Below are positions 30,434-41,584 of a DNA stretch of 64,000 bases, one piece after another. Numbering within the stretch: position 1 is the stretch's first letter; each line of letters opens with the position of its first letter. The position numbers and the translations under genes were made by a program. The DNA comes from Rhizodiscina lignyota (Eukaryota; Ascomycota; Dothideomycetes; Aulographales; Rhizodiscinaceae), in NCBI GenBank assembly GCA_010015805.1, contig ML978124.1, positions 1,736,001 to 1,800,000 on the forward strand. Direction: 5' to 3'. Below the pieces are notes generated by a model. It was not told the DNA's origin. It saw only the letters and a program-made list of their open reading frames with translations, and did no database searches.

Positions 30434-33289
30434 TCACTCATCCACATCCTGCCCCATATCCTCGAATTCCTTCGCAATCTGTTCGTACCAAATTCCATGC
30501 GCTTTCTGGTCTACCTCTCCCATCTTGCCCAGTGTATCGACGATCTCACTGACCTGCGGAACAAACTCCGCCATTCCACTACTAGCAAGGCCCTCTGAAG
30601 CAGTGCTCGCAAAGCGGACACGTTCGCCAGAGCTGCTTGCTGACAGACGGTTAAAAGCGTGTGTCTTCAGACGCTGGAAGAGAACCTTGATAAGTGGGTC
30701 CGTCAACCTGCCTCGCTCAGCCTGCTGCAGCAGTCTCGTGATGGTATTGGCAAGCTGCGACCTTGTGCTTGCTGGCATTGGATGGCCCGACTCAATGATT
30801 GAGAGGAGTCTGGCAGACAGTGACTCGTCCGGATCCAAGAAGCCGGTTTTCAGGGCATCCCACATGCGGCTTGCTTCTGGCTTCCACTGCGATCGAACGT
30901 CTCTCTTCAGAAGATTCTTCGCATTGAGGAAGATAGCGGCGATAGTTGCAATTCGGGCGGATTCAGCGCGGATTCTAATAATGCGAGCTCGATCGAGATT
31001 CAGAGTCTCAGGGAGGTCGTTCTCCTGCAGTGTGGCAGTGGCGATAGCCAGATCGACAAGTCCTCGTGCATAAATCTTCTGAGTCGTTGGACGATGCAGT
31101 GGATCGCGCCTGTCAGATTCCGTGATAACATTTACGGCTGCATCATTCCACCATCGCTTCGTCCGCGCAAGGGTAATTCTCCCCGCGTCGAGGTCCTGAG
31201 CGAACATGCGCTGTTCGTACCCCGCAGACTGCTTGATGAGCGTAGGCGCTGCATTCATCAACAGAAAGTTGGAATAGTCTAGGGAGAGCAGATCGATTAC
31301 GTGCAGAAGGCGGAACAGCTTATCGATCATCTCAGACACGCTGCCAGGTGTCTCCATGTCCTCAGCAAGTGTCTTGACCTGCTCGTCTCGGACGGGAGCG
31401 CACAACTTCGGCAAGATGTTTGCCATGAAGGTGAAGAACTTTTCGTAAGAAAACACGCCTTGCGCACACTGGCGCGAAACGAAATCCGTATCCAAAGTCT
31501 CTGAGATGAGGGTGTGCAACGAATTGCCGGGCTTAAGGAGCTTCAGAAGTTTTGCTCTGATGTTGTCAGCCATAGCAACAGTCCAGGCATCCCCCTCGCC
31601 ATTCTCAAATCCTCGTCGCATGCTTTCACAGATTTCTCTGTTAACGGCATTGCGGAGATTTGAATGTGGCGAGTTATCAATCCTGAACTCCTTGTCGATC
31701 GCCAATTCATGCACAAGGATGCGGTTGTCGGGAAGAATCGAAAAGATTTTTGCAAGAGCCGCTGCTTCTTGGCCTTCGGGAGTAGCCTCACTATCCTGTA
31801 CTGGTGTGACAGAGGTACTGCTCTCAACTGCTGTTTCTTCCGATGACGCTGGAGAACCTTCAAGAGCAGGCCGTGGCCGTACGTCTCCTACAGGACGGCG
31901 TCGGGGACGAGATCGTCTGCTCTCTCGGATGGCTTTCTTAATCAGCATGGTCGCTCTATCAGGCCCTGCCAATTTCTTGATGCGACTGAGTAGGAGCACT
32001 TGGTTGTCACGAATGCCCTCTCGATAGTCGTTAGCGACCTCGCCATCGGTGTAATCTTTTACGGACTGCCAAATAGCATCCAGATTCACGAATGAAGCAA
32101 CCATGGTTTCAATTAGAATGGATGCATCCCGAGCCTTCCAGTCGTTGAAAGCGGTGTTATATGCTGTGTTGGCAAACGAAAGCGTCTCCAACTGGGTCAA
32201 GTCAAGCGAGTATCTCTGACTGGCCATTGCCTTCGTCAAGAGCGCCTCGAATGATATGACGAGTTCCTTAGCCTTGGTGATGAGATCCTTCTCTTGGTCT
32301 CCGTCCTTGCTGCTCAGGACTTCTGCTGGATGCCCTAGCACGAGATACGCAGAGAGGAAGGTTCTGATTGAAGTTTGGCTAGAAGTGGCATCTACGTCAT
32401 CGAGTAGGTTCAGAAGTCGAAGCACTCTTCCGGTGGCAGACAGCACGCGATCCTCGGCAATGAATTGGCCCATTGCTTCGAAGCTCGTCTCCGCCACTGG
32501 GTCGATGGAAAGATTCAAGGCCGAAAACTCATCGAGGATGTTCCTTCTTCGTTTGGTTCTCCAAGCCGCTTGAATTCTCTTCGCTGCAGCATCGCTTGTC
32601 AGAACACGTGTAACTTCAGTAGGCTTTTTCGACGGAGAGCTTGATGTCCGTGGCCGTCTCCAGGTTCTGTTGTACAACAGCCTTCTCTTCTCTGCTTCGG
32701 CTAGCTTCTCTTCCATTTCCAGTCTATAACGCTTCTCCTCAGCTGCCTTGCGTTCTTTCATGTCTTCGGCGACCTTCTTAGCTCTCTTGACCTCTTCCGC
32801 ACATGCCGCAGCCACTTGTGCCAAATGTCTCTCGCGCGCCTTTTGTGCCGCCAGAGCTCTCTCTTCGCTGTTGGATGCTCTTGGCGCGGCCTTAGCCAAA
32901 GCAGCCCGCAATCGAACTTGTTCGGCATGCGCAGCGCGATCTGCGAGACGCGCCTTGCGGCTTTCGATAATGGAGGCCCGGCGCAAGTGCTGAGCCACAT
33001 GGTTGCTCTGACATCCACCATGGAGAGAGCGCGCGGAAGTGTGCGAATGCGTGGATGACATAGAATTGCGGCGAGATGAGGTAGCGGAGGAGCGTCGGCG
33101 GTTAGTAGACGGTCTCCAGAATCGCGCCGCGATACGTGGTGGAGGGGCTGCATAGACGTGATTCGCAGTGTCTGTGCCATTTAAGATCATTCCATCTTCT
33201 TCAATCTCCTCCGGAATGTCGTCATTTGCTGGAGGATCGGGGATATCGATCTTGTCCGGCATTGTTTGTTGATGTTCGGATGTAGACAT
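30434..33289 (-). CDS. TCP11 family protein (Sok1-like)
   Basis: A single exon of 951 aa from ATG at 33289. After a disordered Ser/Arg-rich start come charged coiled-coil helices (residues about 140-215, rich in Ala, Glu, Lys, Arg), an IQ-like motif AAKRIQAAWRTKRRR, and the long TCP11 domain from about residue 270 to the end (SSQTSIRTFLSAYLVLGHP, KLCAPVRDEQV, MRRGFENGEGDAW). The domain family includes mammalian T-complex protein 11 and yeast Sok1, a suppressor of loss of protein kinase A; a link to cAMP/PKA signalling is thus family knowledge, not shown here. Length and order are normal for filamentous fungi. Large reading frames on the opposite strand are shadows. It is head to head with the Mpp10 gene. 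Confidence 0.88.
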   Translation of the reverse strand: MSTSEHQQTMPDKIDIPDPPANDDIPEEIEEDGMILNGTDTANHVYAAPPPRIAARFWRPSTNRRRSSATSSRRNSMSSTHSHTSARSLHGGCQSNHVAQHLRRASIIESRKARLADRAAHAEQVRLRAALAKAAPRASNSEERALAAQKARERHLAQVAAACAEEVKRAKKVAEDMKERKAAEEKRYRLEMEEKLAEAEKRRLLYNRTWRRPRTSSSPSKKPTEVTRVLTSDAAAKRIQAAWRTKRRRNILDEFSALNLSIDPVAETSFEAMGQFIAEDRVLSATGRVLRLLNLLDDVDATSSQTSIRTFLSAYLVLGHPAEVLSSKDGDQEKDLITKAKELVISFEALLTKAMASQRYSLDLTQLETLSFANTAYNTAFNDWKARDASILIETMVASFVNLDAIWQSVKDYTDGEVANDYREGIRDNQVLLLSRIKKLAGPDRATMLIKKAIRESRRSRPRRRPVGDVRPRPALEGSPASSEETAVESSTSVTPVQDSEATPEGQEAAALAKIFSILPDNRILVHELAIDKEFRIDNSPHSNLRNAVNREICESMRRGFENGEGDAWTVAMADNIRAKLLKLLKPGNSLHTLISETLDTDFVSRQCAQGVFSYEKFFTFMANILPKLCAPVRDEQVKTLAEDMETPGSVSEMIDKLFRLLHVIDLLSLDYSNFLLMNAAPTLIKQSAGYEQRMFAQDLDAGRITLARTKRWWNDAAVNVITESDRRDPLHRPTTQKIYARGLVDLAIATATLQENDLPETLNLDRARIIRIRAESARIATIAAIFLNAKNLLKRDVRSQWKPEASRMWDALKTGFLDPDESLSARLLSIIESGHPMPASTRSQLANTITRLLQQAERGRLTDPLIKVLFQRLKTHAFNRLSASSSGERVRFASTASEGLASSGMAEFVPQVSEIVDTLGKMGEVDQKAHGIWYEQIAKEFEDMGQDVDE

Positions 33290-34218
33290 TGTTATGGCCT
33301 GTCTATTGTCTCTTCATTCGAGTGCTCTGCATGCAATAGAACCGTGAATGACTCCTCGGCCAGGCCGCTACTGAGTGCGACGCAACGATTGTGGAAGCCT
33401 CGCAAGTGAACGAGCGGCAGTTCAGTGAAACGAGGCAACAAGTGCTGACGCTTCAATATGCGCATATAAATGAGAAAGTAGAGCGCTTCAAGCTGCGACA
33501 ACGAAGAGAAAGAAGAAATCTAGAAAGTACAAGAGCCCCGGCGAAACGATGTGCGCGAGACAGAAGCGGATGATGTGTGAATGAAGAGGGAAGAGTGGAG
33601 ATGGCTGGTTCGAAGAGTCGCAGACGGCGACCTAAAGCGGTCCCTCTGCGGCGGGAGGCGGGACGAGCTGGCGACGATCCTTCGATCTTCCAGATTGCTG
33701 GAGAGCTTGCTTACAGAGCAACCCAGCTTCGTGAAGATTCGATAATCACATGAAATACGGAAGTGAGGGTTTTTCGTACGTTAACGAATCATTTAAATAA
33801 TGCATGTAATAGACGGCTTGAGCTGATGACGGAGGATTCGTTGTCAGTGCCAGGCAACGCTTGGCACTCTCTGAGCGGCAGGGCAGGGTAGGATAGGTGG
33901 ATTTCCGCTTTCAGCGATGTGAAAAGCTCCGTACCTTTCAGAGACATCATCGAAAGCCACGGGGATCATTAGTGTGAATTTCTTATGAGCCACTCTTGTG
34001 GTCGGAATGTGTAACTTCCCCTTTTAAATAAACTGGAGAAACTTTGCCAAGAGTTAAGACGGTGGAGCGGAAATATCCGCCGGTGGCTGGTCTTGAATCT
34101 AGAAATTTTTGAGTGGGACATCAATCCTCTACTGCAGGACCAAACCCTCCACAATGGCAAATTGCTCACGATAATGGTTCTTTTCAACACTGCCTAGCAT
34201 ATTAGTTTCTCTATTGCA
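33290..34218. promoter_or_regulatory. Divergent region between TCP11 and Mpp10 genes
   Basis: 929 bases separate two outward-facing starts. A pyrimidine-rich stretch (AGCATTCTCTCCC-like) lies around the Mpp10 ATG. No specific factor site was identified and no further gene is supported. Confidence 0.45.
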
Positions 34219-36456
34219 ATGGCACCAGCATTCTCTCCCCCAATCTCTACCGAGTCCCATACTCTCTCCGCCGAATCCTTCAAGCAACCTGGTGCCGCTC
34301 CACAGGACCTCCTCGCAGTCCTGAGAAAGAATCCAGATGTCCCACTGCAACCCTCCAAGGTTCTGCATGCAGCTGCCCTCACATTTGCCAAGCAATACCT
34401 CGACCCTCTAGCTTTTGGTGTCAGCAATACCCAATTATCTCGCCAGGCGGTGAATCGGCGGAAACGACGCCGGGCTGAGAGAGGCCAGGAGGAGGAAGAT
34501 GCGTTAAGGATTAAGAGAGTACATCTTGAAGGGTTTGGTGTTGATCAGATATGGGAACAAGCGCGGAAAGTTATCTATGCAGCAAGGAAAGAGGCCGAAG
34601 CTGCTGCTTCCAAAGATGAAGAGGGCGAGGACGAAGACATTGAGTCGGTAAATGGCGATGCCGAAGAGAAAGCAGATACAAATGGCACAAAGACGGTTCA
34701 CTTCGATGAAGATGGATTTGAAATCGGATCAGACGAGGATGTCGAAGAAGACGACATCGACGATGCCGAGGACGATGCCGAAATCTTTGAGGACGAAGAA
34801 GAAGAAGAAGCCTCAGAGGAGGAGTTTGATGAAGAGGCGGAGGATATGGCTTTAGAAGGTGTTGATGATTACGACGAAGACGACTACGATGAGGAGGAAG
34901 CTGGCCCAGCCCAAGAATTCGTCGAGGATCTGAACGGACTGAACGACGGCTTCTTCTCGATTGATGATTTCAACCGACAATCCGAATTTTTAGAACGACA
35001 AGATGAAAAGGGCGATCCAGACGACGGTGCTGCTAGCGATGAGGAAGAAGTAGATTGGGCGGCTGATCCATTAGCTGCTGTCGGATCGAAGCAACTGGGC
35101 ATTAACGGCAAACACAAAGACGAGGAGGAAAGCGACGATGAAGATGAAGACGGCCCAACGTTCGGTGACATGGACATCAACGTTCCTGACGGCGAGAGTG
35201 ATATGGAAGAAGACGACGAATTTGATGATGAAGAGATGGGAGACATGGGCGATCTAGGCAATACGAACGATGTTTTGTATGCCGATTTCTTCGCTCCACC
35301 TGCAAAGAAAGCAAACAAGAACAAGCGCGGTCGGCCGCATCCACATAATTTCCCACAGCAGGATTCAACCAAGTCGCGAGACTCAGCACCACACATCGAG
35401 GGTGCAGATGATGTGGAGCGCACAATGTCTGCAGTGCATCGTGACTTATTTTCAGAGTCAGACGAGGCCTCGGAGGAGGAGACCGAGCAACTCGACCCAG
35501 GTGATCCCAAATCTCGTCGATCAACACACGAACGTCGTCAAGCTGCTCTTGCAGAGGAGATCAGGAAGCTTGAAGCTGCAAACATTGCCAAGCGTGAATG
35601 GACGCTTGCAGGCGAGGCTCGAGCGGCAGACAGACCTTTAAATTCGCTTCTCGAGGAAGATCTAGAATTCGAGCGAATCGGGAAGCCTGTCCCAGTCATC
35701 ACCGCAGAAGTCAGCGAAGATATCGAGGCCATGATCAAGCGACGTATCATTGCGCGCGAGTTTGATGAGGTAATTCGCCGACGGCCGGAAAGCCTTGGTG
35801 GACCGGACGTTCGTCGTGGGAAGATGGACTTTGAACTCAGCGATCAGAAGAGCAAGCAAGGACTCGCGGAGTTGTACGAAGAGGAACATCTTCGACACAC
35901 TGATCCTGCGTATGTTGATGTCAAAGACGAGAAACTCAAGCAGGAGCACAAAGAGATCGAGGGGTTGTGGAAGGAGGTCAGTGGCAAGCTTGATGCGCTG
36001 AGTTCGTGGCATTATAAGCCGAAGCCCACAGCACCACAGCTAGAAGTACGGGTAGATGCGCCTGTGCTATCAATGGAAGATGCTAGGCCTACCGCTGGTG
36101 GCGAGGTTTCTGGTGCTAGTGCTCTGGCGCCTCAAGAAGTCTACAAGCCTGGGGAAGTTAAGACTGCGGGTGAGATCGTCACCAAGGGTGGTTTGCCTGT
36201 GAATCACGAGGAACTGTCAAGAGAGCAGAAGAAGAGACGGAGGAGAAGAGATAAGGAGAGGACGAGGAAGGCTGGTGGGGTGGTGAACGGAAACGCTGCG
36301 TCGAACAAAAAGGAACAAGAACGGAGCAATATAATCAGCGATTTGAAGAAAGGTAGCGTCAAGGTCATTGGAAAGAAGGGCGAGTTAAGAGATGTCGATG
36401 GAAGCAAGGCGAAGAGAGACCTGCGCGCCATTACTGGTGGTGCATTCAAGCTATAA
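34219..36456 (+). CDS. MPP10: U3 small nucleolar ribonucleoprotein subunit Mpp10
   Basis: One exon, 745 aa. Mpp10 is part of the U3 snoRNP/small-subunit processome in the nucleolus and is needed for early 18S rRNA cleavages, with Imp3 and Imp4. Supporting text: an N-terminal helical part, long Asp/Glu tracts (about residues 135-240 and 270-350), GFFSIDDFNRQSEFLE, DVLYADFFAPPAKK, then the conserved core HERRQAALAEEIRKLE, KREWTLAGEARAADRPLNSL, DLEFERIGKPVPVITAEVSE and IIAREFDEVIRRRP. The C-terminus is basic (KKRRRRRDKERTRK), as in the family. Length is close to the usual 600-800 aa. It converges on the DUF7708-STAND gene with only 40 bases between stop codons, so 3' UTR overlap is likely. Confidence 0.95.
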   Translation: MAPAFSPPISTESHTLSAESFKQPGAAPQDLLAVLRKNPDVPLQPSKVLHAAALTFAKQYLDPLAFGVSNTQLSRQAVNRRKRRRAERGQEEEDALRIKRVHLEGFGVDQIWEQARKVIYAARKEAEAAASKDEEGEDEDIESVNGDAEEKADTNGTKTVHFDEDGFEIGSDEDVEEDDIDDAEDDAEIFEDEEEEEASEEEFDEEAEDMALEGVDDYDEDDYDEEEAGPAQEFVEDLNGLNDGFFSIDDFNRQSEFLERQDEKGDPDDGAASDEEEVDWAADPLAAVGSKQLGINGKHKDEEESDDEDEDGPTFGDMDINVPDGESDMEEDDEFDDEEMGDMGDLGNTNDVLYADFFAPPAKKANKNKRGRPHPHNFPQQDSTKSRDSAPHIEGADDVERTMSAVHRDLFSESDEASEEETEQLDPGDPKSRRSTHERRQAALAEEIRKLEAANIAKREWTLAGEARAADRPLNSLLEEDLEFERIGKPVPVITAEVSEDIEAMIKRRIIAREFDEVIRRRPESLGGPDVRRGKMDFELSDQKSKQGLAELYEEEHLRHTDPAYVDVKDEKLKQEHKEIEGLWKEVSGKLDALSSWHYKPKPTAPQLEVRVDAPVLSMEDARPTAGGEVSGASALAPQEVYKPGEVKTAGEIVTKGGLPVNHEELSREQKKRRRRRDKERTRKAGGVVNGNAASNKKEQERSNIISDLKKGSVKVIGKKGELRDVDGSKAKRDLRAITGGAFKL

Positions 36457-36496
36457 TACAAAGATGAATGATACGTTTACATCAACCGTCACCGAC

Positions 36497-38309
36497 TTAT
36501 TGCCGTCGCGATGCCCTTTTCGTCGTATCGATATACGAAGTGTACATCTTCAAATCTTGCACCTCCTCTGGAGGATCGTACACACTGGTCACGATGATAC
36601 TTGCAGATGCGTTTCCTCCCGCCCAACTGATGAGGGAAGGGAGCAATTGATGCACGAGATCCGCTTCTTCGTCCGCCTCACATTCTTCGATGCGATCGAT
36701 AACGATGAAGAGATTTGATATGCGAGACGCCAGTTGCTCGAAAATCCGCCATGTCTGCCTAAATGTCACGGCCTTTTGGAATCGCCAGGTGCTGCAGATC
36801 TCAGGCGCGTCATACGCTATCTCAGGATGTAGATCCAGTAGTTGGACGAGCAGTTTCCGGATCACAGTTAATGGTGTCAATGGAGCGTTGCCGCGCTGGT
36901 CGCAGAAAGCGAACAAGACGTTCGGAGTCTGTGGTTGCAGTGCGCAGATGATATCTGCAGAGAGCTCAGTTACCCAGCTGTCTTGATTGCCGGATCGTCC
37001 GCCAATCCACAGTAGAATATCTCGACCATCTTGCGACCAGTCGAAGAGATCTTCCAAGACGCCGTTATTCTCCCAGTGATCTTTCTGGGATAGGCGAAAT
37101 TGACGATGGACAATGGCTTTCAGCTCCTCTTCAAACTCCATATCATGCGGCTGCAGGATTTCTTGGAGTGACCTGGCGTGCTTGACCATCTCGAAGCGAA
37201 GGAACTCTTCAGGGCCATGTTAGCGTTACACCACATTTGCACCATAGAGCCACGTACTGCCAGTGTCGGAACTCAGTGTCTCGAGTTTCATGTTCATCAT
37301 CTCCATTGTTGTACTCAGCGCACTATGTTGGCTCTCAAAGTTCTCATACAGCTTTGCTACAACCAAGCCTGTATCGGTCATCATCTTCATCATGTCGGCG
37401 CTTTGGGCGATGTGTCCGGCTTCCTTTAGTGCGTGGAGCTTCGTTAGCTCCAGCTCAATGTCCTTAATATAATCACCAAACTTGTTCTCCGGATGGAGGA
37501 TAACATCTACGATTTTTCCTTTGCTGATCGTTAACATTTTCCAGCGTAATGGATTCGAGAACGGACGGCTCTCAGGTGAACATACTCAATTTTCCACCCC
37601 GATAATATGCTACGGCCTCGTCAAGCAGCCTTTGGATGCCAACGTAGATCTTCACCACAGCTTCCTTCATTCCATTTGTGGGAAACACGTTGCTATAAAA
37701 TTCCATCAGAGGGAGCTGTGACCCTAGAGTTTTGATGTACGAGAGCAAAGACTCTTCCCGCTCCTTCTTCGTAACGACGGCCTTATCCAAGTCAGCTTAG
37801 CTACGGGGGCACAGCACATTCGATTAAACGGACATTGAATAAAATGAAGAGCATTCCAAAGGTTACGGTATACTCCGGCGACTGAGGTATTAGCAGCATC
37901 ACAATGTTCGAGGTTCTGTCAGCGAACGTGCAGAACTCTTCCAGGAACTTGGATGATCGCTGCGCAAGCGCGGGTCGATGTGCTCGTTTCTCTTGCTCAT
38001 CTTGAATGTCTTTTAGCCTTTCGATGATAGTGTGTGGGCTGGTTGATTGTGATAGTAGCTTTGCCTCATCTGGTTCAAGTCTGAGTTGCTCGAGTCGTTT
38101 TCTGGAAACGGCGCATGCTTCTTTTGCTGGCGCGTAGTAGCTGGATTTGTATGAGCAACTTGGTCACTTTTGCGAAATGCCAAATCATATCTGGAGAGAA
38201 CTTACCAGAAATCTATCCCGCGACTATACCATGATGTGGCATTCGAGACTGAGTAGATTTCTGGATCTCTGAGATTGGAGAGTGCCTCATCGGTAGGGCG
38301 CCTCTGCAT
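36497..38309 (-). CDS. DUF7708-STAND protein, short, with decayed P-loop
   Basis: Five exons, 38206-38309, 37834-38140, 37586-37781, 37258-37518 and 36497-37206, give 525 aa; every junction closes in frame (introns 65, 52, 67 and 51 nt). Residues 1-240 match the DUF7708 region that heads many fungal STAND proteins (RTSNIVMLLIPQSPEYTVTF, LGSQLPLMEFYSNVFP). A helical linker leads to a nucleotide-binding-like part: DILLWIGGRSGNQDSW where WxxGxxGSGKST is expected, so the P-loop lysine is missing, then ELSADIICAL, LLVQLLDLHP and a Walker-B-like LFIVIDRIEE. The protein ends soon after (TTKRASRRQ), without winged-helix or repeat domain. It may be a non-hydrolysing STAND remnant or regulator. It is head to head with the AAA ATPase gene. 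Confidence 0.78.
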
Positions 38310-38750
38310 TTTGGGAACCTGGAGGAGTTTGACTCTGCTGTGAACGACTCGGAAAGACCACAATCAGACATTTCATGTCATCAGATGGTCAATGAGGGCT
38401 AGCCGATACGTTGGTTAATCTACTAATGCTTGGAATTGCATCTTAATTTCGTTCAGCCTCGCTCTGCTGCCTATCGTCTTCTAGGACTACCGGGACACAG
38501 CCTCCGCCACAAATTGCAGCCCTGCATCCATCCTGCGAGGAAAGAAATACGTTTCAGCTCCAAGTTCCAACTCATCAAGCGTTGGTATTCTTTTAATCCA
38601 TTATATGTGCGTGCGGACTAAACATTCCTCATTTCCTAATCTGTGATTTTTGCAGACCTTTCTTTCTGCCACATTCAGTCGTTTCGATGATGCGACGCGC
38701 ATAGCCACGAGTACTTTCGGCACCTCAGGACTCCCCGGACTCTCTCTAAC
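38310..38750. promoter_or_regulatory. Divergent region between DUF7708-STAND and AAA ATPase genes
   Basis: 441 bases between outward-pointing ATGs. No factor site recognised. Position allows shared control. Confidence 0.4.
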
Positions 38751-41374
38751 ATGTCACCAGTGGAATCGAAGCCTCCCAAAACTGTCTTAACTACTGTGCC
38801 CATAGATGACAGCAGCTCCGATAAAGGTGTGGCAACGCCCGAATCATGTCTTTTGGTGTGCCCAAGTTGCGATAGGCCGGTCCAAGTCCATGTTTCTGTA
38901 AACGTGACGGCAGGAAAAGCGGACGGCCGTCCGCCAGCAAGACCAGCGAGTCAGGCCGATGAGGAGTCGCTGCCAGAAAAGAGAGACGGAACAGAAAGTA
39001 ACGTCACTGGCGAGGCACCAGACCCCACGAATGGCTTGGATAAAGAGCCTGAAGGATCAGACGATGGTACCAGTACAACCACAGAGGAACCAAAACATAT
39101 TGGGTTCGTCCTTGAGTTACCAAACAAAAACTGGAGTCTTGTCGATGAGGATGACTGGGAGAAAGCGTATCAACTCACACCTGGAGAGATGAATGCAGTT
39201 GTTCTGAGGAAATATAGCGTTCCCGTCGCTCCAGGTGGATGCCCCGAGAGCAAATTGACGATTCTTTCACCCGAACTCCAGGAAGCCTTCCGTTCAGTCG
39301 TAAAGTACTATACCGACATCTCGGACGATGGCAGAGATATCCAAATAGCCACCCCTTACGAACCACTTTTCTTCTATTATGATCAAATTGTGGAGGCCGC
39401 AAAAGGCCGCTCCAACGGTGACGGGAGCGTTCCCGCTCGCGACTTGGACGGATTCGTTTACAGTTACACCAAGTGGATCAAGCCAGACCATGATAGGCTC
39501 AAGAAGATGATAGCAGAGGGGAACATAGATTACGATAATCTGTGGGCCCTATTCCGACCCGGCGATATCGTTTTCTCGTTGGACGTCTCCGGGCAGCCTC
39601 GACTATATATTATGGTAGCTTGCGAGTATCGACGACCTCTCCAAAACTCCAACTATCGCAACCCATGGGATAATACTAATTATCCTAGGCTCTGCGCCGA
39701 CCTTTGGTCTGTTGGTTGGGATTGTGTGAATCGACAGTTCGAGAGGCTGAGGATTACCAAGTGCATCAAGTCATTTGCGGGCCTATCCCCAATTTCATCT
39801 CTGCCATTCTATCCACTGAGCCACTACCGTAATGGATCTCAAGACGAGATTGACAAGTTACGCTGCGATCTCCAGACTGCAGGTTATCGGTGGAAAGAAC
39901 TCGTGTCAAACCCGCCTTCGTGCCAGCATTACAACGGGCCTGCTCAGGATGTTACCTCATTACAGACACAACTAGTATGGATCCTCAACCTTGATTAGCC
40001 ACTCTCACTAACCGATTCAGATTGATGAGCGCGTTGTTGTCGATGGAACGGCAACTGCTGCTAATGAAAGGAACAATCCAAGAAGCGGAGGCAATGGTGA
40101 CTACATTAGCAGGCCTCCGTCGCCGACCTTTGAACCGGCGCAGATTACAACTGGAGTTATAAGCGAATCGTCAATGTCTCGCCACCGCGGCGACTATTAT
40201 GAGACCCCAGTTGTTTCAATCAGCAACAATGACGAATATTCGCACTACGATGATCTCGATCCTGAGAAAGACTTCGAGGACCTGCAAGCGCAACTCTCGC
40301 CGCCTTCGATCAGGGCGCACGCGATCAAATCGCAAACCTGGTTCAATATTAGAGTCGCGAAAATCAGCGATCCTACGTGGGCGAAAGAGGCCCTTCAACA
40401 TCTCGTTCTTGCAGAGACTACGAAATCTATGCTCCTCGGGCTTGTGGAGAAGCACAAGAAGAACATGCAAGGTGGTCTGTCCGATGTCATACCGTCTAAG
40501 GGAAAAGTAATTGCCAAACCGGCGAGCAAGCTGTTTTGCACAAGGCTAATTCAAATTGCAGGGTCTGGCGGTTGTCCTTCATGGTCCCCCAGGAGTTGGC
40601 AAGACATTGACTGCAGAGACAATGGCCGAACACGCGCAGAAGCCGTTGCTGCCCATCAACGTTGGCGAATTGACTGCGGAGACGAACATGATCTTCCGCC
40701 TGAGAAAAATCTTTGAGACAGCTTCCAGATGGGATGCTGTGCTACTGCTCGACGAGGCGGACGTGCTCCTCGAGAAAAGGTCATATGAGGACCTCCGACG
40801 AAATGGGGTTGTATCAGTGTTCTTGCGTATGCTGGAATATTTCGAAGGTGCGAGGATTATTCTCTATTGTTTCATTTTCAATGCGTCTGGAAACTGTTCA
40901 GTTAGTCTTGGAACTTTATCATTAATTCTCATCCTTACAGGTATCATCTTCTTAACCACAAATCGGATCGAGACCATGGACGTAGCGTTCCAATCCCGGA
41001 TTCATATCGCAATCAAGTATCCGCACGTCACCCCCGAGTTCCGCCGACGTATCTGGGCAAATTTCATTGAGCGGCTAGACGAAAGAGAAGCCCAAGCTAA
41101 ACGAGAGCTCATAGAGCATCTAGATGACATCCAAGAATGGGAACTCAATGGCCGTCAAATACGAAATGTGTTATCCATAGCCGAATCGATTGCCCTGAAT
41201 AAGGAACGCAGGAGAGGCGCACTCCGTTATAGACACGTCGAGGACGTCGCGAACTCGACATTGGATTTCCAGCATTTCTTTGAGGATTCTTTGAAAGAGA
41301 AGAAGAGCCAGGTTGGAGAGATCTCCGGTAGGGCATTCCAAGAACGAAGAGGCAGGAATTTTCCGATGAGATAG
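38751..41374 (+). CDS. Fungal AAA+ ATPase with N-terminal DUF7025
   Basis: Four exons, 38751-39974, 40021-40506, 40562-40847 and 40941-41374 (introns 46, 55 and 93 nt), give 809 aa. A disordered N-terminus with CPSC is followed by a DUF7025-type domain (SPELQEAFRSVVKYYTD, YEPLFFYYDQI, LWALFRPGDIVFS). The AAA module has Walker A HGPPGVGKT near 577-585, Walker B AVLLLDEADVLLEKR, sensor-1 IIFLTTNRIETMD, and the arginine-rich PEFRRRIWANFIERL. The gene ends in a basic tail. These large fungal ATPases resemble the Bcs1/katanin branch in the core; their substrates are unknown. The introns fall just before Walker A and just before sensor-1. It starts 441 bases from the divergent DUF7708-STAND gene. 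Confidence 0.9.
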
Positions 41375-41584
41375 GTGCGATTAGATGTACAGAGATACCC
41401 TGGCAGCAAAAAAATATGGAGAGCAGATTCTTCTGTTTAGCATTGGAGATTCACTACACTTACTGTACATGGTTTGAGCGGCGATTACTCCACATATCGT
41501 ACAAATCGTTTACGCAGCCCCTTATTCTTCAGGTTATTTATGGCGCTTACCATTTCACCTCACTTCGCATCGCCAAACGGCGCC

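Noticed and set aside
30429-31073. 214-codon plus-strand frame
   Set aside because: Antisense shadow of the TCP11 gene.
34884-35510. 208-codon Ser-rich minus-strand frame
   Set aside because: Antisense of the Asp/Glu tracts of Mpp10, whose GAA/GAC/GAT codons read as Ser/Phe/Val on the other strand.
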